64,000 nt of DNA from Pseudomonas solani (GCF_026072635.1 NZ_AP023081.1:2626501-2690500), one strand, 5' to 3'; shown: positions 27,441-36,152, counted from the first letter of the stretch. Numbers and translations: made by a program. The notes: a model not told the origin generated them from the sequence alone.

Positions 27441-27509
27441 GCGTGGGCTGGCCGGGGACTGGTTTGCGCGCCATTATAGCGGCCGCTTCCTACTTGTCTG
27501 GAGTCTTCG

Positions 27510-27887
27510 ATGGCCCGCTTGTTCCTGCTGTTTTCCGCCTTCGCCGGGTTCACTGGCGTCACCCTCGGCGCTTTCGCCGCCCATGGCCTCAAGGCCCGCC
27601 TCAGCCCCGAGCACCTGGCGGTATTCCAGACCGGCACCCATTACCAGCTGATCCATGCCCTTGCGCTGTTCGGCGTCGGGCTGCTGTCCCTGCACCTGCC
27701 GGGGCGCCTGGTCAACGCCGCCGGCGGGCTGTTCGCCCTCGGCATCCTGCTGTTCTCCGGCAGCCTCTACGTGCTCACCCTCACCGGTGTCAGCAAGCTC
27801 GGCATCATCACGCCCTTCGGCGGCGTGGCCTTCCTCGGTGGCTGGCTGTGCCTGGGTCTGGCGGCTTGGCAACTGTCGGCACGCTGA
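27510..27887 (+). CDS. DUF423 family inner membrane protein
   Basis: 125 residues with four predicted helices. The conserved family start is present: LFSAFAGFTGVTLGAFAAHGLKARL, then FQTGTHYQLIHALALFGVG and GILLFSGSLYVLTLTGVSKLG, ending in the FGGVAFLGGWL block. Members (YgdD type) are widespread and have no known function. ATG 27510 follows a short GGAGTC. Confidence 0.88.
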   Translation: MARLFLLFSAFAGFTGVTLGAFAAHGLKARLSPEHLAVFQTGTHYQLIHALALFGVGLLSLHLPGRLVNAAGGLFALGILLFSGSLYVLTLTGVSKLGIITPFGGVAFLGGWLCLGLAAWQLSAR

Positions 27888-27942
27888 TCGTCCCAAGTCT
27901 GACCCTGGCGTCAAAAATGAGGACGAATGGCGCCATTCAGCC

Positions 27943-27971
27943 TTGGTCATCGGCATGGATCGGGCTAGAAT
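27943..27971 (+). promoter_or_regulatory. Sigma-70 promoter of thiS-thiG
   Basis: TTGGTC (27943-27948) and TAGAAT (27966-27971) are 17 bases apart, with the thiS start 31 bases beyond the -10. A perfect 14-base palindrome GAATGGCGCCATTC (27925-27938) ends four bases upstream of the -35 and could be an operator. I see no TPP riboswitch in the short leader. Confidence 0.6.
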
Positions 27972-28001
27972 GCCGACCCCTCAAGTTGTGACCGCATCGT
28001 C

Positions 28002-28202
28002 ATGCACATTCAGTTGAACGGCGAACCCTTCGAGCTGCCCGACGGCCAGACCGTCGCGGACCTGATCGTGCGCCTGGACCTGACTGGCCGCCGCGTCGCG
28101 GTCGAACTCAACCTCGATATCGTGCCGCGCAGCCAGCATGCCGCCACCGCGCTCAGCGAAGGCGACCAGGTCGAAGTGGTACACGCCATCGGTGGCGGCT
28201 AG
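28002..28202 (+). CDS. thiS: Sulfur carrier protein ThiS
   Basis: 66 residues, ubiquitin-like. The C-terminal Gly-Gly (HAIGGG end) is adenylated and then thiocarboxylated to carry sulfur to the thiazole of thiamine. N-terminal MHIQLNGEPFELPDGQTV is typical. It is 20 bases upstream of thiG, its partner. Confidence 0.95.
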   Translation: MHIQLNGEPFELPDGQTVADLIVRLDLTGRRVAVELNLDIVPRSQHAATALSEGDQVEVVHAIGGG

Positions 28203-28222
28203 GCCGCCCGCTAGGAGTCCTC

Positions 28223-29017
28223 ATGAGCCAAACGCCGATCGACAAGCCTTTCACCCTGGCGGGTCGTACCTATGAGTCGCGCCTGCTGGTCGGCACCGGC
28301 AAGTACAAGGACCTCGACGAGACCCGCCGCGCCATCGAAGCCTCGGGCGCCGAGATCGTCACCGTGGCGGTGCGCCGCACCAACATCGGCCAGAACCCCG
28401 GCGAGCCCAACCTGCTCGACGTGATCCCGCCGAGCCGCTACACCATCCTGCCGAACACCGCCGGCTGCTATGACGCTGTGGAAGCCGTGCGCACCTGCCG
28501 CCTGGCCCGTGAGCTGCTCGACGGCCACAACCTGGTGAAGCTGGAAGTACTGGCGGACCAGAAGACCCTCTTCCCCAACGTGATCGAAACCCTCAAGGCC
28601 GCCGAAGTGCTGGTCAAGGAAGGCTTCGACGTGATGGTCTACACCAGCGATGACCCCATCATCGCCCGCCAGTTGGCCGAAATCGGCTGCATCGCGGTGA
28701 TGCCCCTGGCCGGCCTGATCGGTTCGGGCCTGGGCATCTGCAACCCCTACAACCTGCGCATCATCCTCGAGGAAGCCAAGGTTCCCGTGCTGGTGGATGC
28801 CGGTGTGGGCACCGCCTCCGATGCCACCATCGCCATGGAACTGGGTTGCGAGGCCGTGTTGATGAACACCGCCATCGCCCATGCCCAGGACCCGGTGATG
28901 ATGGGCGAGGCGATGAAGCACGCTATCGTCGCCGGCCGCCTCGCCTACCTGGCAGGGCGCATGCCGCGCAAGCTCTACGCCAGCGCCTCGTCGCCGCTGG
29001 ATGGTCTGATCCGCTGA
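28223..29017 (+). CDS. thiG: Thiazole synthase ThiG
   Basis: 264 residues. ThiG condenses deoxyxylulose phosphate, dehydroglycine and ThiS thiocarboxylate into the thiazole phosphate of thiamine. TIM-barrel signatures: LLVGTGKYKD, TVAVRRTNIG, PNTAGCYDAVEAVRTCRLAR, the LVKLEVLAD strand with the Schiff-base Lys region, and PVLVDAGVGTASDA phosphate loop. AGGAG precedes ATG 28223. Confidence 0.97.
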   Translation: MSQTPIDKPFTLAGRTYESRLLVGTGKYKDLDETRRAIEASGAEIVTVAVRRTNIGQNPGEPNLLDVIPPSRYTILPNTAGCYDAVEAVRTCRLARELLDGHNLVKLEVLADQKTLFPNVIETLKAAEVLVKEGFDVMVYTSDDPIIARQLAEIGCIAVMPLAGLIGSGLGICNPYNLRIILEEAKVPVLVDAGVGTASDATIAMELGCEAVLMNTAIAHAQDPVMMGEAMKHAIVAGRLAYLAGRMPRKLYASASSPLDGLIR

Positions 29018-29025
29018 GATAAACC

Positions 29026-29742
29026 ATGACTGAACAGCAGGACTCGCCGGCAGAAGCCGGCGAAGTGCGTCACCGCACCATCAAGAGTTTCGTGATGCGC
29101 GCCGGGCGCATGACCGAAGGCCAGCAACGCGGCCTCGACCAGGGCTGGCCGAAGTTCGGCCTCGAGCTGGCCGACGGCCTCCGTGATTTCGATGCCCTGT
29201 TCGGCCGCACTGCGCCGCGCACCTTCGAGATCGGCTTCGGCATGGGCCACGCCACCCTGGAGATGGCCGCCGCCGCGCCGGAGCAGGACTTCATCGGCGT
29301 CGAGGTGCATCGCCCCGGCGTCGGCGCGCTGCTCAACGGCGCGATGACCCAGAACCTGAGCAACATCCGCGTCTACAGCTGCGACGCCCTGGAAGTGCTG
29401 CGCGACTGCGTGGCCGATGCCAGCCTCGAACGCGTGCTGCTGTTCTTCCCGGACCCCTGGCACAAGTCGCGTCACCACAAGCGCCGTATCGTCCAGCCGG
29501 CCTTCGCCGAGCTGGTGCGCAGCAAGCTGCGTATCGGTGGCGTGCTGCACATGGCCACCGATTGGGAGCACTATGCTGAACACATGCTGGAGGTGATGAA
29601 CGTCGCCCCCGGCTACCGCAATCTGGCGGAGGATGGGCGTTACGTGCCACGCCCTGAAGAGCGCCCGATCACCAAGTTCGAACGTCGTGGCGAGCGTCTC
29701 GGCCATGGCGTGTGGGACCTGAAGTTCCAACGCGTCGACTGA
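29026..29742 (+). CDS. trmB: tRNA (guanine-N7-)-methyltransferase TrmB
   Basis: 238 residues. TrmB makes m7G46 in tRNA. Signatures are the SAM-binding FEIGFGMGHATLEMA, GVEVHRPGVGALL and the active-site FFPDPWHKSRHHKRRIVQP. It is eight bases after thiG and probably shares its transcript. A short GC-rich hairpin (29750-29769, eight-base arms) lies just past the stop without a T tract. Confidence 0.97.
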   Translation: MTEQQDSPAEAGEVRHRTIKSFVMRAGRMTEGQQRGLDQGWPKFGLELADGLRDFDALFGRTAPRTFEIGFGMGHATLEMAAAAPEQDFIGVEVHRPGVGALLNGAMTQNLSNIRVYSCDALEVLRDCVADASLERVLLFFPDPWHKSRHHKRRIVQPAFAELVRSKLRIGGVLHMATDWEHYAEHMLEVMNVAPGYRNLAEDGRYVPRPEERPITKFERRGERLGHGVWDLKFQRVD

Positions 29743-29919
29743 TCCACCCTTCGCGGCCCCGGCCGCGAATGCCACGGACGAGCACAACCCTAGACCGGGA
29801 CCACCCGGCGCCAGGACGGCACCCTCACCTGATCCGACGGAAATAAAGAGCCCCACCTATAGTGGTGGTGGCACAAGAACAATAGCGGCGCGACCCGAGC
29901 GCGCCGCGAGGAGAAGGCT

Positions 29920-31263
29920 GTGTTGAGAAAGTTTGCAATTCTGCTTCTGGCCTCCTGTGCCCTGCAGGCGCAGGCCAAGGTCGGTGCTGACGATGCTGCG
30001 CGCCTGGGTGGGGAGCTCACGCCGCTGGGCGGCGAGCGTGCGGGCAATGCCGAGGGTTCGATTCCGGCCTGGGACGGCGGCCTGGCGACTCCGCCGGCCA
30101 GCTACCAGCCCGGCATGCACCACCCCGATCCCTTCGCTGGCGAAGCGCCCAAGTACATCATCACCAGCAAGAACGCCGGCCAATATGCGGCGCAGCTGCC
30201 GGCCGGCCTCAAGGCGCTGGTGGAGACCTACCCGGATTACTCCGTGCGCGTCTTCCCCACCCATCGCAGCGCCGCCGCTCCGCAGCGCATCTATGAGGCG
30301 ACCCGTGCCAATGCCGTCAACGGCGAGTTGATCGCCGGCGGCAACGGCGTACAGGGCGTAGCGGCGGGCATTCCGTTCCCGATCCCCTCCAGCGGCCTGG
30401 AAGTCATCTGGAACCACATCCTGCGTTACCGCGGCGACCAGATCCATTTCGTCACCAACCAGGCGGCGGTACTGTCCACCGGCAGCTACAACCTGCAGAA
30501 GCTGGATCGCAACATCTACTTCGTCTACGGCCGTGATGGCGTGCAGCCGAAGGATCTGGAAAACACCATCTTCTACTACAAGTACGCGGTCGTGGCCCCG
30601 GCCAAGCTGGCCGGTTCCGCGCTGGTGGTGCAGGAGACCCTCGACCAGGTGCTGTCGATCCGCAAGGCCTGGCGCTTCAACCGTGGCGAACGCCGCGTGC
30701 GCCGCCTGCCGATGCTGGCCTATGACACCCTGCAGCCGGATACCAACGGCATGGCCACCGCCGACGTCGTCGACTCCTACAACGGCGCGCCGGAACGCTA
30801 CGAGTGGAAGCTGGTGGGCAAGCAGGAGACCCTGGTCCCCTACAACAGCTACGCCGTGCACCAGAAAGGCATCCCCTACGATCAGATCCTCAAGACCAAG
30901 TTCGTCAACCCGGACCTGCTGCGCTACGAGCTGCACCGCACCTGGGTGGTCGAGGCGAACCTGCGCAAGGGCTTCTCCCACCCGTACGCCAAGCGTCGTT
31001 TCTACATCGACGAAGACAGCTGGCAGATCCTCGCGGTGGACCTGTACGACAAGGACGGTCAGTTGATCGGCCTGCAGGAAAGCCACCCGATCAGCTACTA
31101 CGATGTACCGATGTTCGGCAGCACCCTGGAAACCATCTACGACTTCAAGGGCGGCCGCTACTTCGCCGATGGCCTCGACAACAACGAGCCCATGTACGAC
31201 TTCAACGCCCCGCTGGGCCCGCGTGACTTCACGCCGCAGGCGCTGCGCCGCGAAGGCAACTGA
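29920..31263 (+). CDS. DUF1329 family exported protein
   Basis: 447 residues starting at GTG 29920, with GAGGAGAAG five bases upstream. Residues 1-20 are a signal peptide (ASCALQAQA then K). The mature part matches DUF1329, a family of Pseudomonas and relatives thought to sit in the outer membrane or periplasm and related to lipoprotein-sorting folds: LGGELTPLGGERAGNAEGSI, IPAWDGG, WNHILRYRG, RAWR-type FNRGERRVRRLPMLAYD and the EDSWQILAVDLYDKDGQL block. The molecular role is unknown. It stands alone with its own terminator. Confidence 0.82.
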   Translation: MLRKFAILLLASCALQAQAKVGADDAARLGGELTPLGGERAGNAEGSIPAWDGGLATPPASYQPGMHHPDPFAGEAPKYIITSKNAGQYAAQLPAGLKALVETYPDYSVRVFPTHRSAAAPQRIYEATRANAVNGELIAGGNGVQGVAAGIPFPIPSSGLEVIWNHILRYRGDQIHFVTNQAAVLSTGSYNLQKLDRNIYFVYGRDGVQPKDLENTIFYYKYAVVAPAKLAGSALVVQETLDQVLSIRKAWRFNRGERRVRRLPMLAYDTLQPDTNGMATADVVDSYNGAPERYEWKLVGKQETLVPYNSYAVHQKGIPYDQILKTKFVNPDLLRYELHRTWVVEANLRKGFSHPYAKRRFYIDEDSWQILAVDLYDKDGQLIGLQESHPISYYDVPMFGSTLETIYDFKGGRYFADGLDNNEPMYDFNAPLGPRDFTPQALRREGN

Positions 31264-31287
31264 TATTCCGGCCTGCCTGGCCACTCC

Positions 31288-31311
31288 AGCCGCCCTTCGG
31301 GGCGGCTTTTT
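31288..31311 (+). terminator. Rho-independent terminator after the DUF1329 gene
   Basis: AGCCGCC and GGCGGCT arms with a CTTCGG-type loop, followed by TTTT-A, 25 bases past the stop codon. Confidence 0.88.
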
Positions 31312-31356
31312 ATTGGGCGCGGGAAAAGCGTCGGCCGGTGGCATGTGCGTCGAGGT

Positions 31357-31383
31357 GATGGGTTTCCCTTCGCTCTACCCATC
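31357..31383. repeat. Pseudomonas intergenic repeat fragment (GATGGGT...ACCCATC)
   Basis: GATGGGT and ACCCATC pair across a 13-base loop containing CTTCGCTCT. This resembles a short palindromic intergenic repeat I remember as common in pseudomonads. Only one copy is seen here; identification is from memory. Confidence 0.45.
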
Positions 31384-31411
31384 CTGCGATGCGGGTAGGG
31401 GTGGGCCCTTT

Positions 31412-31666
31412 CTAGTTGATCATCTCGGCGCCGAGGATGGTCTGCTCCGGCAGGGCCGGCGGCGCGGGGCTGATCTGCATGTACTTGATGCTTTCGCGGG
31501 GGATGAGCAGCAGGTCGCCATCCACCTCGATGCTGACGAAGGCCGACTCCATCTGCTTGCGCAGGCCGCGCGCGACCTCCACCGGGTCGCTGGACTGCTG
31601 GGGAAAGCGCAGCGCCAGGCGCTGGCCGTCCTGGAAGTGCAGGTAGAGGTGCTTGATCGGCTTCAT
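31412..31666 (-). CDS. Small hypothetical protein (84 aa)
   Basis: 84 residues starting MKPIKHLYLHFQDGQRLAL. It has no signal peptide or membrane helix and reads as a small alternating beta-strand domain (LYLHFQDG, FVSIEVDGDLLLIPRESIKY). A counterpart is found at this place in other pseudomonads as I recall. No function can be given. It is 57 bases downstream of the DUF3392 gene on the same strand. Confidence 0.7.
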   Translation of the reverse strand: MKPIKHLYLHFQDGQRLALRFPQQSSDPVEVARGLRKQMESAFVSIEVDGDLLLIPRESIKYMQISPAPPALPEQTILGAEMIN

Positions 31667-31723
31667 GGCGTGCTCCTTGTCGATGACGTGGCGGCCAGTG
31701 GCCGCCGGAGCGCGCCCTGAGCC

Positions 31724-32047
31724 TCAGTTGCGGTCGGCGAGGACGCCGATCAGGAAGAAGACTAGTAGCAGGACCGGGGCCAGGGTGTAGTTGTTGAAGT
31801 AGCCCAGGCCCTTGGCCAGCCAGGGGGTGAGGAAGATCATCGCCAGGCCGTAGCCCAGGGCGCAGAGGGCGACGAACAGCAGGGTGCGGAAGAGGAAATT
31901 GAGGCCGCCGATGCGCTGCTGGACCCAGGCGTTGATGCCGGGGCCGAGCAAGACCAGCAGGGTTGCCATGATCGCCAGGGAGATGTCGTAGAGGTGGCTG
32001 CGGCTCCAGCGGGAGAGGGTCGCGACCAGGTCCAGAAGCAGGTCCAT
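31724..32047 (-). CDS. DUF3392 inner membrane protein
   Basis: 107 residues with three to four hydrophobic helices. The start MDLLLDLVATLSRWSRSHLY and the centre WVQQRIGGLNFLFRTLLFV are typical of DUF3392, a family of unknown function in gammaproteobacteria. It lies 16 bases downstream of hemW and probably belongs to the same transcript. Confidence 0.85.
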   Translation of the reverse strand: MDLLLDLVATLSRWSRSHLYDISLAIMATLLVLLGPGINAWVQQRIGGLNFLFRTLLFVALCALGYGLAMIFLTPWLAKGLGYFNNYTLAPVLLLVFFLIGVLADRN

Positions 32048-32063
32048 CCGTTGTCCTTAGCCC

Positions 32064-33260
32064 TCAGGGCAGGAAGTGTTGCAGCAGGTCGTTGAGGAAC
32101 AGCTGGCCTTCCCGGGTCGCCACCAGGCGCGCTGGGTCGGTATCGAGCAGGCCGCGGGCCTGGGCCTCGTTGCGTGCCCCGGCGAGGCCGGAGAGCGGCA
32201 TGCCGGTACGCGAGGTGAACAGCTCGGCCTGCACGCCATCGGTGAGGCGCAGCACGTTCATGAGGAATTCGAAGGGCAGCTCGCCCGCATCCAGCACCCG
32301 TTCGCCGGCCTGGAAGGGTTTGGCCGCATCCAGGTAATCCTTGGGCAGGCGGGTCTTCCAGGTGCGCACGATGTGCCCGGCCGGGTCGCTGAGCTTGGCA
32401 TGGGCGCCGGCACCGATGCCGAGGAAGTCGCCGAAGGTCCAGTAGTTGAGATTGTGCCGCGCACGTCGGCCTTCGCGGGCATAGGCGGAGACCTCGTACT
32501 GGGCGTAACCATGCTCGGCCAGCAGTGCCTGCCCGGCTTCCTGGATGTCCCAGAGGATGTCGTCCTCGGGCAGCTCCGGCGGCTGGGTCCAGAACACCGT
32601 GTTCGGCTCCATGGTCAGTTGGTACCAGGACAGGTGCGTCGGCCCCTGGTCGATGGCGATGCGCAGGTCACCCAGGGCGTCCTCGATTGACTGGTCCGGC
32701 AGGCCGTGCATCAGGTCCAGGTTGAAATTGTCGAAGCCGGCCTGGCGGGCCATGTCGGCGGCGCGGATCGCTTCGCCACCGTCGTGGATGCGCCCCAGGG
32801 CCTTGAGCTTGGCCTCCTGGAAGCTCTGCACGCCGATGGACAGGCGGTTGATGCCCAGCTGCCGGTAGGCGGAGAACTTGGCCTGCTCGAAGGTGCCCGG
32901 GTTGGCTTCCAGGGTGATCTCGATGTCGCGGGCGAAGGGCACGCGCCGCTCGACGCCTTCCAGCAAGCGGCCGAGGGCCTTGGCGCTGAACAGGCTGGGC
33001 GTGCCGCCGCCGAAGAAGATCGAGGTCAGCTCGCGGCCATGGACGTGGTGCAGATCGGCGTCGAGGTCCGCCAGCAAGGCATCGACATAGGCCTCTTCAG
33101 GCAGCTCGGGGCCGGCAGCGTGGGAATTAAAGTCGCAGTACGGGCATTTGCGCACGCACCACGGAATGTGGATGTAAGCCGCCAGGGGAGGCAGCTCGAA
33201 GCCCGAAGCTTGAAGCTTGAAGTCGCTTCCAGCTTCCAGCTTCCGGCTTTCGGCTTTCAT
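32064..33260 (-). CDS. hemW: Radical SAM heme chaperone HemW, N-terminus extended by repeat DNA
   Basis: 398 residues. HemW binds heme and a [4Fe-4S] cluster and delivers heme to membrane proteins; it was once called a coproporphyrinogen oxidase. The cluster motif is PWCVRKCPYCDF (CxxxCxxC, residues 38-45) and FFGGGTPSLF and GVQSFQ follow; the extra heme-binding Cys is CDF. ATG 33260 overlaps the rdgB stop (ATGA) and is the only start codon available. Residues 2-23 (KAESRKLEAGSDFKLQASGF) are coded by tandem AAGCTTGAAGC/CTTCCAGC repeats of an intergenic type and are absent from typical HemW, where the YIHIPWC strand comes soon after the start. Confidence 0.93.
   Translation of the reverse strand: MKAESRKLEAGSDFKLQASGFELPPLAAYIHIPWCVRKCPYCDFNSHAAGPELPEEAYVDALLADLDADLHHVHGRELTSIFFGGGTPSLFSAKALGRLLEGVERRVPFARDIEITLEANPGTFEQAKFSAYRQLGINRLSIGVQSFQEAKLKALGRIHDGGEAIRAADMARQAGFDNFNLDLMHGLPDQSIEDALGDLRIAIDQGPTHLSWYQLTMEPNTVFWTQPPELPEDDILWDIQEAGQALLAEHGYAQYEVSAYAREGRRARHNLNYWTFGDFLGIGAGAHAKLSDPAGHIVRTWKTRLPKDYLDAAKPFQAGERVLDAGELPFEFLMNVLRLTDGVQAELFTSRTGMPLSGLAGARNEAQARGLLDTDPARLVATREGQLFLNDLLQHFLP
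33203..33258. repeat. Intergenic-type AGCTTGAAGC / CTTCCAGC repeat array inside hemW
   Basis: Short direct and inverted copies of AGCTTGAAG, GCTTCCA and GGCTTTC follow one another for about 55 bases over the first codons of hemW. Similar runs occur at 51567-51590 and 52535-52580 in this window. Confidence 0.7.
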
Positions 33261-33850
33261 ATCCCCAACCGCTGCTTCAGCAGGGCCATGGCGCGGGCGC
33301 GATGGCTGAAGCGGTTCTTCTCGGCGGGCGGCATCTCGGCGCTGGAGCAGTCGCCTTCGGGCACCCAGAACAGCGGGTCGTAGCCGAAGCCGTGCTCGCC
33401 ACGGGCCTCGAAGAGGATGCGGCCGCGCCAGGCGCCTTCGCAGAGGATCGGCAGCGGGTCGTCGGCATGGCGCATCAGCGCCAGGGAGCAGATGAACTGC
33501 GCGCCGCGCCGGGCTTCCGGCACGTCCTTGAGGGCGGCCAGCAGCTTGGCGTTGTTGGCCGCGTCACCCTGGCCGTCGGCATAGCGCGCCGAGTAGATGC
33601 CGGGGGCGCCGCCGAGGAAGTCCACCGCCAGGCCGGAGTCGTCGGCCAGGGCCGGCAGGCCGGACACGCGGGCGGCGTTGCGGGCCTTGAGGATGGCGTT
33701 CTCGACGAAGGTCAGGCCGGTTTCCTCGGGTTCGACGTCACTGAATTCGCCGATCGAGCGCACACGCACGCTGTCGCCGAGCATGGCCTGGAGTTCCTTG
33801 AGCTTGCCGGCGTTGTGGCTGGCCAGCACCAGTTCTTTGAAGGGCATCAT
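33257..33850 (-). CDS. rdgB: XTP/dITP pyrophosphatase RdgB
   Basis: 197 residues. RdgB hydrolyses dITP, dXTP and ITP so that deaminated purines stay out of DNA. Signatures: LASHNAGKLKELQAML, ETGLTFVENAILKARNAA, LPALADDSGLAVDFLGGAPG and the GFGYDPLFW loop. Two Met codons (33850, 33847) open the frame. It overlaps the DUF4426 gene upstream and hemW downstream, so the cluster is translationally coupled. Confidence 0.96.
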   Translation of the reverse strand: MMPFKELVLASHNAGKLKELQAMLGDSVRVRSIGEFSDVEPEETGLTFVENAILKARNAARVSGLPALADDSGLAVDFLGGAPGIYSARYADGQGDAANNAKLLAALKDVPEARRGAQFICSLALMRHADDPLPILCEGAWRGRILFEARGEHGFGYDPLFWVPEGDCSSAEMPPAEKNRFSHRARAMALLKQRLGI

Positions 33851-34266
33851 TCGTCTGGGAAGAATTCCTGGTCGAAGTTGAAGGTATTCGGCGCGTTGTC
33901 GCCCTGCTGCACCGTCAGGGTGAAGTTGAGCATTTCGCGCTGGCTGAAGGGGAACTGCGCCAGGTAGTAGATGGCGCCGCCTTCGTTGACCTGCTTGAAG
34001 GCCAGCGGGGTGACCTTGCCGAGCAGGTCCTTCGCCTGGCCGCTGACCTGGGCGGTGCTGGCCTTGCCGGCCTTGAGCACGGCGACGTTGACCACGCCCT
34101 GGGTCTTGCTGCGCACCAGGCCGACGGCGGCGGCGACGTCCGGCTGCAGGAAGCCGGAGTTGAACGCGCTGTAGTGCACGTCGAGGTCACCGAAGGTCTG
34201 CTTGCGTTCGGCCACGGCCGGCAGGGCCAGGCACAGGGCGAAGAGGAAAAGGGTCAGGCGGCGCAT
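33847..34266 (-). CDS. DUF4426 exported protein
   Basis: 139 residues with a signal peptide (about 1-19, ALCLALPAVA then ER). The mature part (QTFGDLDVHYSAFNSGFLQP, then FNFDQEFFPDE at the end) is typical of DUF4426, a small periplasmic beta-rich family of unknown function always near metW in pseudomonads. Its stop overlaps the rdgB start. Confidence 0.87.
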   Translation of the reverse strand: MRRLTLFLFALCLALPAVAERKQTFGDLDVHYSAFNSGFLQPDVAAAVGLVRSKTQGVVNVAVLKAGKASTAQVSGQAKDLLGKVTPLAFKQVNEGGAIYYLAQFPFSQREMLNFTLTVQQGDNAPNTFNFDQEFFPDE

Positions 34267-34283
34267 GGTGGGGGTCCTCCGGT

Positions 34284-34904
34284 TCAGTTCGCGATACGGC
34301 TTTCCAGCACGCTGGGGCCGCTGACGCGATAGATGCCGATCTCTCCTAGAAGATTAGGCCATACGCGGCTACCCAGGTTGTGGCGGTGCTCGTGGTCGAC
34401 CGCCAGGCGGTCGAGCACCTTCATCTTCATCTCCCGGCACAGGGCTTCGAAGTCCTTGAAGGTGCAGAAGTGGATGTTCGGCGTGTTGTACCAGGTGTAG
34501 GGCAGGAACTCGGACACCGGCATGCGGCCGTTGCGCGCGAGGTACCAGCGGCAGCGCCAGTGGCCGAAGTTGGGGAAGGTGATGATGCACTGGCGGCCGA
34601 CGCGCAGCATCTCTTCGAGGATGCGGTCGGGGTAGTGCACGGCCTGCAGTGCCTGGGTCATCACCACCACGTCGAAGCTGTTGCTGGCGAAGTTGCCCAG
34701 GCCCTTGTCCAGGTCCTGCTCGATGACGTTGACGCCCTTGCTGACGCATTGGGCGATGTTGTCCGGGTCGATCTCCAGGCCGTAGCCGGTGACCTGCTTG
34801 TTGTCACGCAGCCAGGCCAGCAGTTCGCCGTCGCCGCAGCCGAGGTCGAGCACGCGGCTGCCGGCGGGGATCCAGTCCTGGATGATTTCGAGGTCGGCGC
34901 GCAC
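34284..34904 (-). CDS. metW: Methionine biosynthesis protein MetW
   Basis: 206 residues from GTG 34904, preceded by AAGGGAG. MetW is a class I SAM-methyltransferase-like protein that partners MetX; in several proteobacteria it is needed for homoserine acylation. The SAM fold is visible as VLDLGCGDGELLAWL and GYGLEIDPDNIAQC, with MTQALQAVHYPDRILEEMLRVG and ITFPNFGHWRCRWYL. Ten bases separate it from metX, so the two are one transcript. Confidence 0.95.
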   Translation of the reverse strand: MRADLEIIQDWIPAGSRVLDLGCGDGELLAWLRDNKQVTGYGLEIDPDNIAQCVSKGVNVIEQDLDKGLGNFASNSFDVVVMTQALQAVHYPDRILEEMLRVGRQCIITFPNFGHWRCRWYLARNGRMPVSEFLPYTWYNTPNIHFCTFKDFEALCREMKMKVLDRLAVDHEHRHNLGSRVWPNLLGEIGIYRVSGPSVLESRIAN

Positions 34905-34914
34905 GGTGGCTCCC

Positions 34915-36054
34915 TTAGACGGCGATGCGGTTCATGTAACCGCTGAAGGCTTGCAGGTAACGCGGGATCGGCATCAGGAAGGCGTCGTGGCCCTGGGGCG
35001 CGTCGATTTCCAGGTAGCAGACGTTCTTCCGCGCGGCGGTGAGGGCGTCGACGATCTCCCGCGAGCGGGCCGGGGAGAAGCGCCAGTCGGTGGTGAAGGA
35101 CATCACGCAGAAGTCCGCCGTGGCACCGGCCAGGGTCTTGGCCAGGTCGCCGTTGTGGGCGGCCGCCGGGTCGTAGTAGTCCAGCGCCTTGGTCATCAGC
35201 AGGTAGGTGTTGGCGTCGAAGCGGCCGGAGAACTCCTCGCCCTGGTAGCGCAGGTAGCTCTCCACCTGGAACTCGACGCTGTGGAAGTCGTAGTTGAGCT
35301 TCTCGCTCTTCAGGCCGCGGCCGAATTTCTCGCCCATGGCGTCATCGGACAGGTAGGTGATGTGGCCGACCATGCGCGCCAGCATCAGGCCGCGCTTGGG
35401 GATCACGCCCTGGTCCTGGAAGTGGCCGCCGTGGAATTCCGGGTCGGTGAGGATGGCCTGGCGTGCCACTTCGTTGAAGGCGATGTTCTGGGCCGAGAGC
35501 TTGGGCGCCGAGGCGATGGCCAGGCAGTGGCGCACGCGCTCTGGGTAGCTGATGGTCCACTGCAGCGCCTGCATGCCGCCGAGGCTGCCGCCGACCACCG
35601 CGGCCCATTGGCTGATGCCCAGGACATCGGCCAGGCGGGCCTGGCTGTGCACCCAGTCTTCCACCGTCATCACCGGGAAGTCGGCGCCGAAGGGTTTGCC
35701 GGTGGCCGGGTTGATGCTGGAGGGACCGGTGGAGCCGTTGCAGCCGCCGAGGTTGTTGAGGCTGACGACGAAGAAGCGGCGGGTGTCGATGGCCTTGCCG
35801 GGGCCGATGCAGCTGTCCCACCAGCCGGGCTTGCGGTCTTCCATGCTGTGGAAGCCGGCGGCGTGGTGGTGGCCGGACAGGGCGTGGCAGATCAGCACGG
35901 CGTTGCTGTGGTCGGCGTTGAGTTCGCCGTAGGTCTCATAGACCAGGTCGTACTCGGCCAGGCTGCGGCCGCAGGCCAACGGCAGCGGCTCGCTGAAGCG
36001 CTGCACTTGGGGCGTGATCAGGCCGACGGAATCTTCGGGGATGACGGTGGGCAT
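34915..36054 (-). CDS. metX: Homoserine O-succinyl/acetyltransferase MetX
   Basis: 379 residues of the alpha/beta-hydrolase type. MetX acylates homoserine at the start of methionine synthesis; in P. aeruginosa the donor is succinyl-CoA. The nucleophile elbow is GGSLGG, the oxyanion region is ICHALSGHHH and the catalytic Asp and His are near the C-terminus (EIDAPQGHDAFLM). NNLGGCNGSTGPSS is the family signature. First gene of metX-metW-DUF4426-rdgB-hemW. Confidence 0.95.
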   Translation of the reverse strand: MPTVIPEDSVGLITPQVQRFSEPLPLACGRSLAEYDLVYETYGELNADHSNAVLICHALSGHHHAAGFHSMEDRKPGWWDSCIGPGKAIDTRRFFVVSLNNLGGCNGSTGPSSINPATGKPFGADFPVMTVEDWVHSQARLADVLGISQWAAVVGGSLGGMQALQWTISYPERVRHCLAIASAPKLSAQNIAFNEVARQAILTDPEFHGGHFQDQGVIPKRGLMLARMVGHITYLSDDAMGEKFGRGLKSEKLNYDFHSVEFQVESYLRYQGEEFSGRFDANTYLLMTKALDYYDPAAAHNGDLAKTLAGATADFCVMSFTTDWRFSPARSREIVDALTAARKNVCYLEIDAPQGHDAFLMPIPRYLQAFSGYMNRIAV

Positions 36055-36152
36055 CGCGGCCGCTGCTCTTTATCTGGGAAGGGCGCCAGTCTAAAGAGCA
36101 CCGTCCCCCCGGCAACAGGCGGAACGGTGGCCAAACCCTTGAATCGAAAGGC

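Noticed and set aside
29750..29769. Hairpin after trmB considered as a terminator
   Set aside because: Arms are perfect but short with a four-base loop and no T tract; left unlisted as a terminator.
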